From Rheinheimera sp. (lineage in GTDB: Bacteria > Pseudomonadota > Gammaproteobacteria > Enterobacterales > Alteromonadaceae), in assembly GCF_030824435.1 (NCBI RefSeq), contig NZ_JAVBXS010000026.1:31903-95902 (forward strand): 64,000 nucleotides of DNA, written 5' to 3'. Every line of letters starts with the position of its first letter. Positions within the stretch are counted from its first letter, which is position 1. The notes beneath the pieces were generated by a model. It had not been told where the DNA came from and did not search any database. It was given only the letters and a program-made list of their open reading frames with translations. The position numbers and the translations under genes were made by a program. Below are positions 44,037-52,824 of this stretch, piece after piece.

Positions 44037-45056
44037 ATGTTAAACGAACATTTGTTGTTTTTTTTCTCGGCGCTGGGGGCTTTTAATGGCCTGGCTTTGG
44101 CGTTGTATTTATGGTTTGCCGGTAAAACCTCTGTGGCGCAGCGTGCGCTTAGCGTTTTGATTTTGATGGTCAGTGTACGCACCGGTAAATCTGTGGCCTT
44201 TTATTTTTTAACAGATACGCCGGCGCCTGTGATGCAGGCTGGTTTAACCGCTTGTTTACTCATTGGCCCGGCTTTGTATTTTTTTATCCGTACCAGCCTG
44301 TCAAACAGGGGCGCTTTGCCGTCTTTTGAGTGGGGACATGCAGCTGTGCTGCTTAGTACAACGCTCGCGCTGAATATTGTTTGGCCTTATCACGAGCATG
44401 CTGCGCTTTGGCATGCTGTGGTTGTCCGCATCGCCAACTGGCTTTGGTTGTTGTATCTGCTGGTGAGCACTGCTTTGTTAGTGCAACAACGGCATCGCTT
44501 GCCCTCGGGCAGTGCCAGACGGCTGCTGCTTGCTGTCACAACAGGGCTTTGGCTGATATGGCTGGCTTATTTCACTTCAGGTTTTACCTCTTATATTGTC
44601 GGGGCTTTGTCGTTCTCTTTTGTGCTTTATCTTTGTGTGGTGGTGGCCTGGGCCTGGCGTCAGGGGCAAGCGCCGGTGGAGCCTTATCAGGACAGACGTA
44701 TTGCGCAGGCTGAGGCTGAGGCAGAGTTACAAACTCTGGCCGATTTAATGACAAGCGAAAAACTTTATCTGGATCCCGGGCTTACACTGGCGCGGTTGTC
44801 GCGCCGTTTAGGTGTGCCTCAGGCAAGATTGTCGCAGCTATTGAATGACAATAACGGCACTTCGTTTAAACAATATGTGGCCAGGTTCAGGGTTGATGAA
44901 ACTGAGCGCCTGTTGTTAGCGCAACCCAGCCAAACGCTGGAAGCCATTGCTGAAGCTGCCGGTTTTCAGTCGATGTCGACCTTTTATGCTGCCTTTAAAA
45001 AAGCCCATGGTTGTACCCCGGCTTTGTTCCGCGAACGTTATTTAACTGTGGTATAG
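44037..45056 (+). CDS. Membrane-bound AraC-family regulator
   Basis: A 339-residue protein with about seven hydrophobic spans in its first 215 residues, then a short linker (RRIAQAEAEAELQTLADLM) and an AraC-type helix-turn-helix pair (LTLARLSRRLGVPQARLSQLLND; LEAIAEAAGFQSMSTFYAAFKKAHGCTPALFR). This type of regulator senses something at the membrane and binds DNA directly. It starts 29 bases after the antiporter stop. The DJ-1/PfpI and NTF2-like genes begin about 100 bases later and are candidate targets. Confidence 0.88.
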   Translation: MLNEHLLFFFSALGAFNGLALALYLWFAGKTSVAQRALSVLILMVSVRTGKSVAFYFLTDTPAPVMQAGLTACLLIGPALYFFIRTSLSNRGALPSFEWGHAAVLLSTTLALNIVWPYHEHAALWHAVVVRIANWLWLLYLLVSTALLVQQRHRLPSGSARRLLLAVTTGLWLIWLAYFTSGFTSYIVGALSFSFVLYLCVVVAWAWRQGQAPVEPYQDRRIAQAEAEAELQTLADLMTSEKLYLDPGLTLARLSRRLGVPQARLSQLLNDNNGTSFKQYVARFRVDETERLLLAQPSQTLEAIAEAAGFQSMSTFYAAFKKAHGCTPALFRERYLTVV

Positions 45057-45126
45057 CTACGGAAACAGGTTTTAGTAGTGCGAAAACAGCTGGTAATACA
45101 TTGATTTAACAGATTTTCGCTTAGGG

Positions 45127-45155
45127 TGAAGGCTCCTTGAACAAAATGGAGCTTT
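45127..45155 (+). promoter_or_regulatory. Hairpin overlapping the ribosome site of the DJ-1-like gene
   Basis: AAGGCTCC and GGAGCTTTT (about 45129-45136 and 45148-45156) are complementary, and the GGAG is the Shine-Dalgarno for the GTG at 45160. The fold could limit translation; it could also be a weak terminator after the AraC gene. Confidence 0.4.
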
Positions 45156-45159
45156 TACC

Positions 45160-46023
45160 GTGATTTGGAAAAAATGTTATCAATTACTGCTTTGGCTGTT
45201 ATTGGGCGGCTTGCTGAATATTGCCCTGGTCGGCCAGGCACAGGCCAGCCCGCCAGTTGTTACCTCTCAAGGCGCCAGCCTTCAGGAAAACAATAAAACC
45301 TATACCAATAGCACCGCTGAGCCCAGAGTGTTGTTTGTGCTGTCCAGTCAAAAATTCCACGGCAATTCCACTTTGCCGGCCAGCATCAGCTTTGGTGAAG
45401 TGGTGCATGCCTGGGATACCTTTTTTAAAGCAGGTTTTGTCGTTGATTTTGTCTCCCCATCAGGCGGCGCCGTACCTATTGATCGGTCCCGCCTTGGCGA
45501 AGCTTTAACACAAAGGCTGCAGGATAACCGCATTATGGCGGGGCTTAAAAATACCCGTTCGCCACAGCAGATTGATGCCAGCCGTTATCAGGCTGTGTAT
45601 TACGTGGGCGGCAGCAATGCCATGTATCAGGTGGTAGATAATGAGCCTTTGCAGCAAATTGCGCGTTATATCTACGAAAAAAATGACGGCGTGATTTCGG
45701 CGGTTTGTCATGGCACTGCCGGTATCGTCAAATTAAAACTCAGCAATGGCCAATATTTGCTGGCAGGTAAAAGAGTGACGGGTTATCCGGAAGATTATGA
45801 AGATAAAACAGCGGCTTATTTTCAACACTTGCCGTTTTTAATGCGTCAGACCATTGAAGCCCATGGTGGTTTATTTAAAGCACCCCACCCGGAAAAAGCT
45901 TATATCGAAGTGGATGGCCGTCTTGTCACAGGCCAGAACTATCCGTCAGCGCCTTTAGTGGCCGCCGCAGTTGTAAAAATTCTGCAACAGCAACAACAAA
46001 AAACCACCACAGCCAAAAATTAA
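45160..46023 (+). CDS. Exported DJ-1/PfpI-family protein
   Basis: A 287-residue protein with a signal peptide (MIWKKCYQLLLWLLLGG, cleavage near AQAS, residue 30). The rest is a class I glutamine amidotransferase-like DJ-1/PfpI fold with the nucleophile elbow ISAVCHGTAGI (Cys near 185). Members are chaperones, glyoxalases or hydrolases; those with a signal peptide are uncommon. GTG start with GGAG eight bases ahead. The NTF2-like gene follows 34 bases later, so the two are likely co-transcribed. Confidence 0.85.
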   Translation: MIWKKCYQLLLWLLLGGLLNIALVGQAQASPPVVTSQGASLQENNKTYTNSTAEPRVLFVLSSQKFHGNSTLPASISFGEVVHAWDTFFKAGFVVDFVSPSGGAVPIDRSRLGEALTQRLQDNRIMAGLKNTRSPQQIDASRYQAVYYVGGSNAMYQVVDNEPLQQIARYIYEKNDGVISAVCHGTAGIVKLKLSNGQYLLAGKRVTGYPEDYEDKTAAYFQHLPFLMRQTIEAHGGLFKAPHPEKAYIEVDGRLVTGQNYPSAPLVAAAVVKILQQQQQKTTTAKN

Positions 46024-46057
46024 TCATTGATTGGATAAAACAAAAGGAAATTTCGTG

Positions 46058-46549
46058 ATGAACAGATTAACCAAAACATGTGTGATGACCTGCCTGGCAC
46101 TGAGCCTGAGCCCGTTCTGTAATGCAGCTTTTGCCGCTTCAGCAGCCAGCAACAGCAATGCCAACGCTCTGCTACAACAACATCAAGAATACGCCGCTAT
46201 TAACAGCACTATGCAAACCATGATGTCGGCTTTTGAACAAGGCAGCGCCGAAACCGCTTTTAAAGTCATAAAAAAAGATACTGTAGTAGTGGGTTATTCC
46301 GGCAAACAGCAAAAAATACTGAATATTTCAGGGGAAGAGTGGGCCAAAGGTTTTCAGCCTGCGCCGGATGAAGATAAGCGCCACCGTCAATATCAGATTT
46401 TAGATATCACCGACACTGGCGCCGTGGTGAAAGTGATGCTGGATTACCCACAATGGCAAGGTGTGGATTATCTGGCGATGACCAAAATAGACGGCCAGTG
46501 GCGGGTGGTGAGCAAATCATGGAGCGGCACGCGCAAAGAGGCCAAATAA
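46058..46549 (+). CDS. Exported NTF2-like protein (putative lumazine-binding type)
   Basis: A 163-residue protein with a signal peptide (cleavage near AFAAS, residue 27). The mature part fits the small SnoaL/NTF2-like fold: an early helix (EYAAINSTMQTMMSAFEQGS), then strands (GVDYLAMTKIDGQWRVVSKSW). Family members include secreted proteins that bind small ligands. AAGGAAA lies seven bases before the ATG; an in-frame GTG one codon upstream is possible. It ends at a good terminator. Confidence 0.8.
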   Translation: MNRLTKTCVMTCLALSLSPFCNAAFAASAASNSNANALLQQHQEYAAINSTMQTMMSAFEQGSAETAFKVIKKDTVVVGYSGKQQKILNISGEEWAKGFQPAPDEDKRHRQYQILDITDTGAVVKVMLDYPQWQGVDYLAMTKIDGQWRVVSKSWSGTRKEAK

Positions 46550-46583
46550 ACAAAAATAAAAGCCGAAGCAAAGGGACAAAATA

Positions 46584-46608
46584 AAAAACCGGCGTTAAGC
46601 CGGTTTTT
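46584..46608. terminator. Bidirectional terminator
   Basis: ACCGGC-GTTAA-GCCGGT with A-run before and T-run after. It serves the NTF2-like gene and can serve the converging gntR-type gene. Confidence 0.85.
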
Positions 46609-46646
46609 ATATTCTTATTCACAACAAGCGAAAAAGCTAAAAACTG

Positions 46647-47303
46647 TTAACTATCCTGACGTTGCAAAAAAGATTTAATTTCATCTTTAGCATGCAGAAT
46701 ATGGTCGCGCAGTTCGTTGCAGGCGGCTTCTACCTTGCCGGCCGCGCATAAATCCAGCAGTTTGCGGTGTTCGCTGCTGGCTTTTTCAATGCCACCGGCC
46801 AGTTGCAAATGCATACGGATATAACGGTCGGCGTTTTTATTCAGGTTATTCACCATATCGTGGCTTTGTGGTCTGTGTGCCACATAAAGACAATTGTGAA
46901 ATTCGGTATTGAGTTCAGCCCAGCGATCGGCAGCATCCGGGCTTTGCAGCGCATCATCCAGCCTTAACAACGTCTGACGGGCTGTTGCCAGATGTTCTTC
47001 TGTTAAAAGTGGAATAGAGCGTGCCAATAAATCACACTCCAGCAAAGCTCTGAGCTCAAATAATTCATCAATCAGCTCAGGGCTGATTTGGGTGGCAGTG
47101 GCGCCTTTATGCGGCTCAAACTTCACCAGACCTTCGGCTTCCAGCTGCAACAAAGCTTCGCGGATCGGAATGCGGCTGACGTTTAGTTGTTCTGCCAATG
47201 CCGCCTGACGCAGCGGCTCTCCGGCTTTAATTTGACCGGATAAGATCTGGGCGCGAATTGCTTCTACAACAACTTGAGTTCTGGTTTTAAATTCGAGGGC
47301 CAT
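46647..47303 (-). CDS. GntR/FadR-family transcriptional regulator (hydroxyproline genes)
   Basis: A 218-residue regulator. The N-terminal winged helix (about 10-75, AALAEQLNVSRIPIREALLQLEAEGLV) is a typical GntR DNA-binding domain. The C-terminal helical FCD domain (about 85-210) binds a carboxylate-type ligand through metal-binding His residues (NTEFHNCLY, SSEHRKLL). It lies downstream of the hydroxyproline degradation genes, and a perfect palindrome of GntR type sits in their divergent promoter. Control of those genes is inferred from position and operator. Confidence 0.88.
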   Translation of the reverse strand: MALEFKTRTQVVVEAIRAQILSGQIKAGEPLRQAALAEQLNVSRIPIREALLQLEAEGLVKFEPHKGATATQISPELIDELFELRALLECDLLARSIPLLTEEHLATARQTLLRLDDALQSPDAADRWAELNTEFHNCLYVAHRPQSHDMVNNLNKNADRYIRMHLQLAGGIEKASSEHRKLLDLCAAGKVEAACNELRDHILHAKDEIKSFLQRQDS

Positions 47304-47347
47304 AGCAAACTTGGTTGATAAATCATGGAACTAGTTTACTGACAACC

Positions 47348-47410
47348 AAAAAAAAGGCCAGCAACAGCTGACCTTTTGTTAAAAAAACACCAGCAACAGG
47401 TGCTTTTTTC
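47348..47410 (-). terminator. Tandem terminators after the hydroxyproline operon
   Basis: Two hairpins face the minus direction: AAAGG-CAGC/GCTG-CCTTT near 47353-47376 with one mismatch, and CACC/GGTG near 47388-47402, both flanked by A/T runs. They lie between the aldehyde dehydrogenase stop and the GntR start, so the regulator probably has its own promoter or is read at a reduced level. Confidence 0.55.
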
Positions 47411-47423
47411 GACAGTTTTGCCT

Positions 47424-48941
47424 TTAGTTTGCAGCCGGAAAATTCTGCCGGCATAAAGGCCGTAAAAAACGCTGCATAGCAGCCAGGCCAACTGAGGTAC
47501 TGCGCACATCACTGGACGACGGAAAAGGCCCGCCATGTTGCATGCTGGCGCAGACTTCCACCCCTGTTGGCATTTGCGACAGAATAATACGACCCACCTG
47601 ATATTCCAGTTGAGTTAACAGCGCCTGATGCACCGGCAAGCCAGCCTGGTACCCATGCACTGTTGCTGCCAGCTGGCCCGGGAGTTGTTCAATAAAAGCC
47701 TGCAGTTCAGTCAGACTGTGATAACGCACCACCAAAGCGCTGGGGCCAAAAATTTCATGCCAGAGTGATGGTGTGGCCAGAAGTTCTGTCAGGCTACAGC
47801 TAAACAACAAAGCGCTGGCCTGTTTGTCGGCGCTTAAGCCTGTTGCTAAGGTTTTAACCTGCAAAGCACGTTCTGAGGTTTGCGCCTGATATGTTTTATA
47901 AATACCAGGGTGTAATAAACTTTGCGCCGGAATTTGGGTAGTAGCGCTGATGGCGCTGTCCAGCAGCAACTCAGCAGCAGCTGTGTGCGGCAATAACCAC
48001 AAACCTGGTTTAGTACAGAGCTGGCCACCGGAGCCTGTGGTAGAAGCCACCAGTTGCTGCGCCAGTTCAGTGGCGCTACTGAGCGCCAGTTCCGGTAAAA
48101 TCAGCTGCGGGTTTAAGCTGCCAAGTTCGGCGTAACAGGGAATAGGTTCAGGCCTTTGATTGATAGAGTCTTTCAGTGCCATACCAACGCGAAAAGAGCC
48201 GGTAAAAGCCATGGCTTTAATGCGCGGATTTTTCACCAGCTGATGGCTGATATCGTAATTTTTGGCCTGTACCAGGCTGAGCACTGCCTTTGGCATTTCA
48301 CAGAGTTCAATGGCGTGCACTAAAGCCTGCATCACTCTGTCGCTGGTGGCAGGGTGTGCGCTATGGGCTTTGACCACCACGCTGCATCCCGCTGCCAGCG
48401 CCGCTGCTGTGTCACCACCGGCCACACTAAAAGCCAGCGGAAAATTACTGGCAGCAAAAACGGCAACAGGGCCAAGTGGCAGTTGTCTGAGCTCAAGCTG
48501 CGGTCTGGGTGGCTGGCGCTCAGGTAAAGCATTATCGAGCACCACCACACCTTCAGGTTGTGTTTCTAAAGCTTGTGCAAACATCAGCAGCTGATTACAG
48601 GTGCGGTTCAGTTCACCTTGTAGACGCAGCTCAGTCAGCGCCGTTTCTTGTCTGGCAATGGCAATAATATCGCTGGCGGCAGCACGTAGCTCCTGCGCCA
48701 TTTGTTTGAGCAATGCCGCACGCGCCAGCGCAGTTTTTTCGCGATAGCTTAAAAACGCCTGATGCGCCGCTTCACAGGCGTTATCCAGCTCAGTCGCCTG
48801 ACATTCGGCAAAAAGCCAGGGCAAATGCTCAAAAGTAACGGCATTGACGGCGCTGAAACTATTGGGTTTTTCGGCTTGCCATTGGCCCTGAATATAATGT
48901 CGGCCGCTGATTTGCTGTGGTCTTAAGAGAGTTGTCTGCAT
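47424..48941 (-). CDS. 2-oxoglutarate semialdehyde (2,5-dioxovalerate) dehydrogenase
   Basis: A 505-residue aldehyde dehydrogenase that would oxidise 2-oxoglutarate semialdehyde to 2-oxoglutarate with NAD(P)+, the last step of hydroxyproline breakdown. The catalytic Cys is in GSGGQLCTKPG and the general-base Glu in CYAELGSLNP; the cofactor region FAASNFPLAFSVAGGDTA is typical of the NADP-type ketoglutaric semialdehyde group. It starts one base after the epimerase stop. Substrate is inferred from subfamily resemblance and the surrounding pathway. Confidence 0.88.
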   Translation of the reverse strand: MQTTLLRPQQISGRHYIQGQWQAEKPNSFSAVNAVTFEHLPWLFAECQATELDNACEAAHQAFLSYREKTALARAALLKQMAQELRAAASDIIAIARQETALTELRLQGELNRTCNQLLMFAQALETQPEGVVVLDNALPERQPPRPQLELRQLPLGPVAVFAASNFPLAFSVAGGDTAAALAAGCSVVVKAHSAHPATSDRVMQALVHAIELCEMPKAVLSLVQAKNYDISHQLVKNPRIKAMAFTGSFRVGMALKDSINQRPEPIPCYAELGSLNPQLILPELALSSATELAQQLVASTTGSGGQLCTKPGLWLLPHTAAAELLLDSAISATTQIPAQSLLHPGIYKTYQAQTSERALQVKTLATGLSADKQASALLFSCSLTELLATPSLWHEIFGPSALVVRYHSLTELQAFIEQLPGQLAATVHGYQAGLPVHQALLTQLEYQVGRIILSQMPTGVEVCASMQHGGPFPSSSDVRSTSVGLAAMQRFLRPLCRQNFPAAN

Positions 48942-48942
48942 A

Positions 48943-49944
48943 TTAAATTACCTGAAAACCATAAGCATAAGGGTCGTTGTCATCGACTGTGATTTGATTG
49001 GCGCCAAACACCCGCGCCCAGCCCTGAATGCCAGGGATGATGGCTGCTTTGCCGGCTACTTCAGTGACAGCTTCAATGGTGCCAACAAACTGGCTGCCAA
49101 TAAAACTTTCGTGCACAAAAGTATCACCCGGTTTTAATAAACTTTTGGCAAACAGTTGCGCCATTCTTGCTGAGGTACCAGTGCCACATGGGGATCTGTC
49201 TATGGCTTTATCGCCATAAAACACGGCATTGGCGGCGCTGGAGTCAGCGTTTTTGGGATGGCCTGTCCAGAGTAAATGTGACAAACCCCGTACTTTGTCA
49301 TCCAGCGGATGTACACAATCAATCACTTTTCTGGCGGCTTCACGCACCACCGGGCTCCAGCGTAACAATTCGGCTGCGCTGTGGTGTTCAATACCTTTAA
49401 ATTTGCCCTGGGGTTCAATAATGCCGTAGAAGTTACCGCCATAAGCCACATCCATCGTCATTTCACCCAATTCCGGCACCTCAAAGCGCACATTTTCGGC
49501 GTATAAAAACGACGGAATATTGGTGATTTTCACCGATGTCACTTTGTCACCTTGTTGCTGGTAACTCACTTTCAGCTGGCCGGCCGGTACATCAATAATC
49601 AGCTGACCCGGTGTTTTGGCTTTGACTAAACCAGCCTCCAGCGCTGCTGTCACTGTGCCTATAGTGCCGTGACCACACATCGGCAGGCAGCCGGAGGTTT
49701 CAATAAATAAAATAGAAAAATCGGCGTTGGCGGAGCAGGGCGGATACAAAAACGAACCCGACATCATGTCGTGGCCGCGTGGTTCAAACATTAATGCCTG
49801 ACGGATCCAATCAAAACGTTCGATAAAATCCAGTCGTTTTTCACCCATAGTAGCGCCTTTGAGCTCTGGATGGCCCGAAGTGACCAGCCGCACCGGATTG
49901 CCACAGGTGTGGGCGTCAATGCAAAAAAATGTACCTTGTTTCAT
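48943..49944 (-). CDS. 4-hydroxyproline 2-epimerase (proline racemase family)
   Basis: A 333-residue enzyme that converts trans-4-hydroxy-L-proline to cis-4-hydroxy-D-proline. Both active-site cysteines of the epimerase type are visible: LPMCGHGTIG near residue 88 and DRSPCGTGTSARMA near 250. ATG at 49944 is chosen because AAGGAG lies seven bases ahead and the protein then begins at the family start (FFCIDAHTCGNPVRLV); the frame is open upstream but that part has no family match. It begins 16 bases after the deaminase-like gene stop. Confidence 0.92.
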   Translation of the reverse strand: MKQGTFFCIDAHTCGNPVRLVTSGHPELKGATMGEKRLDFIERFDWIRQALMFEPRGHDMMSGSFLYPPCSANADFSILFIETSGCLPMCGHGTIGTVTAALEAGLVKAKTPGQLIIDVPAGQLKVSYQQQGDKVTSVKITNIPSFLYAENVRFEVPELGEMTMDVAYGGNFYGIIEPQGKFKGIEHHSAAELLRWSPVVREAARKVIDCVHPLDDKVRGLSHLLWTGHPKNADSSAANAVFYGDKAIDRSPCGTGTSARMAQLFAKSLLKPGDTFVHESFIGSQFVGTIEAVTEVAGKAAIIPGIQGWARVFGANQITVDDNDPYAYGFQVI

Positions 49945-49960
49945 GCGCTGCTCCTTCGCT

Positions 49961-50872
49961 TTACAGCGTAAATTTACGCAGATCGGGGCGGGTGGCCATG
50001 GCTTGTTCAAACAAAGTAGCCACACGCTGACGTTCAGTACCGCTGAGTGCCAAACGTGGCGCACGTACAGTTTCAGAACCACGGCCAGCCAGTTGTTCAG
50101 CAAATTTAATACACTGCACCAAAGTTGGAATAGTGTCTAAACGCAGCAGCGGCAGGAACCAACGCCAGATCTCCAGCGCTTCAGCATAACGGCCTTGTTG
50201 TGCCAGTTTATAAATGGCCACTGACTCTTGCGGGAATACGTTGGTTAAACCTGAGATCCAACCTGTGCAGCCTAACATCAGGCTTTCCAGTGCTATGTCA
50301 TCCACACCGCTGAATACGGTAAAACGGTTGCCAAATCTGTTATATAACTCACTGATACGACGGGTATCTTCGGTCGATTCTTTCACTGCAACTATGTTTG
50401 GCTGTGCAGCCAGAATTTCCATACTGTCGAGCGAAATATCGACACTGTAAGAAATTGGGTTGTTATACACCATCACAGGTAAAGCAGTGTTTTTGGCCAC
50501 CTGTAATAAATGGTGAATAGCTTCGTGTGGCGCTGAGCGGTACACCATGCCTGGTAACACCATTAAACCGTCAATACCAATGGCTTCAGCGTCTTTGGCA
50601 TATTGGGCAGCCAGTGCTGTGGTGGTTTCAGCCACACCTGAAATTAAAGGCACCCGGCCGTTGACTGCTTCTTTGGCGGCTGCGAGTACCTGACGTTTTT
50701 CCGCGGCAGACATAGAGCAGTTTTCACCCACAGTGCCACAAACGATGATGCCGTTGACACCTTCGTTGATCAGGCGGTCCAGCATTTGTTGGCTGGCGCT
50801 TAAGTTCAGCGACTCGTCGGCGTGAAATTGTGTACTGACAGCCGGGTACACACCTTTCCAGTTAACTTGCAT
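49961..50872 (-). CDS. DapA-family lyase, probable 1-pyrroline-4-hydroxy-2-carboxylate deaminase
   Basis: A 303-residue TIM-barrel class I aldolase relative of dihydrodipicolinate synthase. The Schiff-base lysine is in NIVAVKES, the catalytic Tyr in VMVYNNP, and the GTVGENCSMS stretch corresponds to the family pyruvate-binding loop. In hydroxyproline degradation a DapA-family enzyme deaminates the pyrroline intermediate to 2-oxoglutarate semialdehyde. AGGAGT precedes the ATG. It is the first gene of the operon, divergent from the FAD dehydrogenase. True DapA activity is unlikely given this context, but the reaction is inferred. Confidence 0.82.
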   Translation of the reverse strand: MQVNWKGVYPAVSTQFHADESLNLSASQQMLDRLINEGVNGIIVCGTVGENCSMSAAEKRQVLAAAKEAVNGRVPLISGVAETTTALAAQYAKDAEAIGIDGLMVLPGMVYRSAPHEAIHHLLQVAKNTALPVMVYNNPISYSVDISLDSMEILAAQPNIVAVKESTEDTRRISELYNRFGNRFTVFSGVDDIALESLMLGCTGWISGLTNVFPQESVAIYKLAQQGRYAEALEIWRWFLPLLRLDTIPTLVQCIKFAEQLAGRGSETVRAPRLALSGTERQRVATLFEQAMATRPDLRKFTL

Positions 50873-50945
50873 ATTTTTTTACTCCTGTGAATTCGAATGG
50901 GCATTGTGCTCTTGGCAACTGAATGGCATGCTAAGCGAAATGAAG

Positions 50946-50957
50946 ATTGTATACAAT
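50946..50957. promoter_or_regulatory. GntR-type operator palindrome
   Basis: ATTGTATACAAT is a perfect 12-base palindrome in the 104-base divergent region between the lyase and FAD dehydrogenase genes, eight bases before the latter's ribosome site. Such sites are typical for FadR-subfamily GntR regulators, and the GntR gene is encoded next to this operon. One protein bound here could control both directions. Confidence 0.7.
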
Positions 50958-50976
50958 ATGCAAAAGAGGTTTTTTT

Positions 50977-52383
50977 ATGCAGCCAATTTCTGAACGGCCA
51001 GCAACACAACACACAACTTTAAAAGAACAAGGCGCAGCTGCAGCGGATCCTCAGCAGATGGCTGATCAGGCAAGTGCACAAGCTGAGCATATTTCAGCTA
51101 AGCAGCAGGTGGTGGTGATTGGCGCCGGTGTTATTGGTCTGGTCACAGCCTGTCGTTTACAACAACAAGGCCATCCCGTGTTGTTGCTGGATGGCAAAGG
51201 TATAGGTCAGGGTTGTTCTTTTGGTAATGCCGGTCATTTGGCCACTGAGCAGATTTTCCCCTTGGCTGATCCGGCGTTATTGCCAAAACTGCCCGGATTT
51301 TTATTAGACCCTTTAGGTCCACTGGCAATAAGACCTCGTTATTTCTTTAAAGCGCTGCCGTTTTTTGTAAGGTTTATCAATCAGATGCGGCCAAGCCGGC
51401 GCAATGCCAATACCCTGGCGTTAAAACAATTATTGCAAGGTGCTATTCCGGCCTGGCAGCAGCTGGTGGCCGATGCTGGTTGTTCAGATTTATTAAAATG
51501 TGAAGGCAGTTTGCTGGTGTTTGAACAAACTGATTTTGCCGAAGTGGAGCAGGTGGCTTTGGCTTATGCCGGGCAGGGCGTGGCGCTGGAAATTCTTGAC
51601 CAACAGCAGCTGCAAAGCAGGTATCCGGGCCTGGCCGCTACTGTACGTTATGCCATCTGGTTTAAGGAGGTTGGGCAAACACTGTCACCTCACTTGCTGA
51701 ATCAGGCGTTATTTCAATGGTTTAAACATATGGGTGGGCGTTTTTTGCCACAAAATGTTGAGAAAATAAGCACCAGCCATGGTTTGTGTGTGCATTTGGC
51801 TACGCAAGCCATCAGTACGGAGCAGCTGGTGGTTTGCGCCGGGGTGCACAGCAAAATGCTGGTCGAGCAGCTGGGTTACAAATTGCCGATTGAAGCAGAG
51901 CGCGGTTATCACCTGATGACAAAACCAGCCACCACACCGTCATTACCTGTTGCTTCTTACGAGCGTAAAATGATTATGACACCGATGCAGGAAGGGCTGC
52001 GTTTGGCAGGCACAGTGGAGTTTGCCGGCACAACCCTTGCCGATAACTGGCAGCGTGCACAGCGGCTGCGTTTACATGGTGATGCTTTGTGGCCGGCGCT
52101 TGCCACAGCAGGCGCAGACATAAAAGCAAATTCAACGCCGACAGCTGCCACTTCTGATACAACAAGGCCGGCAGATTGTTGGTCGGGTATGCGACCTACC
52201 TTACCGGACTCTTTGCCGGTGATCAGTGGTTGTGAAGTACCTGGTTTGTGGTTTCATCTGGGGCATCAGCACCTGGGCTTAACCATGGCAGCAAGTTCAA
52301 CCCGGCTGTTATTACAGCTGATGGCAAATCAACCTGGTGCCGCTGCATTGGCAGCGCCTTTTTGTTTACAGCGTTTTAGTTAA
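50977..52383 (+). CDS. FAD-dependent D-amino acid dehydrogenase, probable cis-4-hydroxy-D-proline dehydrogenase
   Basis: A 468-residue DadA-like flavoprotein. The first 43 residues are an unusual Gln/Ala-rich extension; then VVVIGAGVIGLVTACRL forms the FAD-binding Rossmann motif, and GMRPTLPDSLPVI followed by WFHLGHQHLGLTMA near the C-terminus forms the substrate/FAD end typical of the family. It would oxidise cis-4-hydroxy-D-proline, made by the epimerase, to the pyrroline. ATG at 50977 has AGAGG seven bases ahead. It is divergent from the other pathway genes across the GntR palindrome. Confidence 0.85.
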   Translation: MQPISERPATQHTTLKEQGAAAADPQQMADQASAQAEHISAKQQVVVIGAGVIGLVTACRLQQQGHPVLLLDGKGIGQGCSFGNAGHLATEQIFPLADPALLPKLPGFLLDPLGPLAIRPRYFFKALPFFVRFINQMRPSRRNANTLALKQLLQGAIPAWQQLVADAGCSDLLKCEGSLLVFEQTDFAEVEQVALAYAGQGVALEILDQQQLQSRYPGLAATVRYAIWFKEVGQTLSPHLLNQALFQWFKHMGGRFLPQNVEKISTSHGLCVHLATQAISTEQLVVCAGVHSKMLVEQLGYKLPIEAERGYHLMTKPATTPSLPVASYERKMIMTPMQEGLRLAGTVEFAGTTLADNWQRAQRLRLHGDALWPALATAGADIKANSTPTAATSDTTRPADCWSGMRPTLPDSLPVISGCEVPGLWFHLGHQHLGLTMAASSTRLLLQLMANQPGAAALAAPFCLQRFS

Positions 52384-52824
52384 GCGGATTGTTGGCGCTT
52401 GGATTGATAATTCCGGCCAACGCCAACGCCAACGCCAACGCCAACGCCAACAGCTTCAGCTTCAGCACAAAAAGATCAAAAATTCCTTGTGCTGTTTCTG
52501 GCCGGGCTTGGTGTTTTGGCGCCTGACAACAGCTATGCCAGTCTGAAACCTGGCTGAATTACTGTCAGTAGTTTTAACAACTGTAACCGCAAATCTGCTG
52601 CCTGCTTATGCTCAAATCAGCCGCCAACTGAATGGATATGCCTCCTGCCACAGATCAGGCCAGTTTTTCTGCAAACAGGCATTGAATTTGCTTAACAAAT
52701 TCTACAGCTTCAGATATTAACGAATATCGCCAAATTGTTGATTCTGAATAATTAAAAGAATGCCAGCAGGCAAAACCGCCAGAGCTGGTCAGATGATTGT
52801 GGGACTGTGCAGAGAGCCTGAGCC
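52384..52824. other. Gene-free region with hexanucleotide repeats
   Basis: A 441-base stretch between the FAD dehydrogenase and the deacetylase gene. It holds the GCCAAC tandem repeat listed separately, a left-arm GTTGGCG at 52391-52397 that can pair with it, and an AT-rich tail (about 52690-52790) that should carry the deacetylase promoter. No convincing gene is seen. Confidence 0.5.
52416..52469. repeat. Hexanucleotide tandem repeats (GCCAAC)6 and (AGCTTC)2
   Basis: GCCAAC is repeated six times exactly (52416-52451), followed by AGCTTC twice and a partial AGC. Simple repeats of this kind can change copy number by slippage. GTTGGCG at 52391-52397 is complementary to any of the repeat units, so the 3' end of the dehydrogenase mRNA can fold in several alternative ways. 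Confidence 0.9.

Noticed and set aside
49945..50103. Upstream extension of the hydroxyproline epimerase
   Set aside because: It overlaps the end of the DapA-type gene and has no family match; AAGGAG before 49944 decides.
52416..52451. CRISPR or IS-related repeat
   Set aside because: Units are six bases and contiguous, with no spacers, cas genes or transposase.
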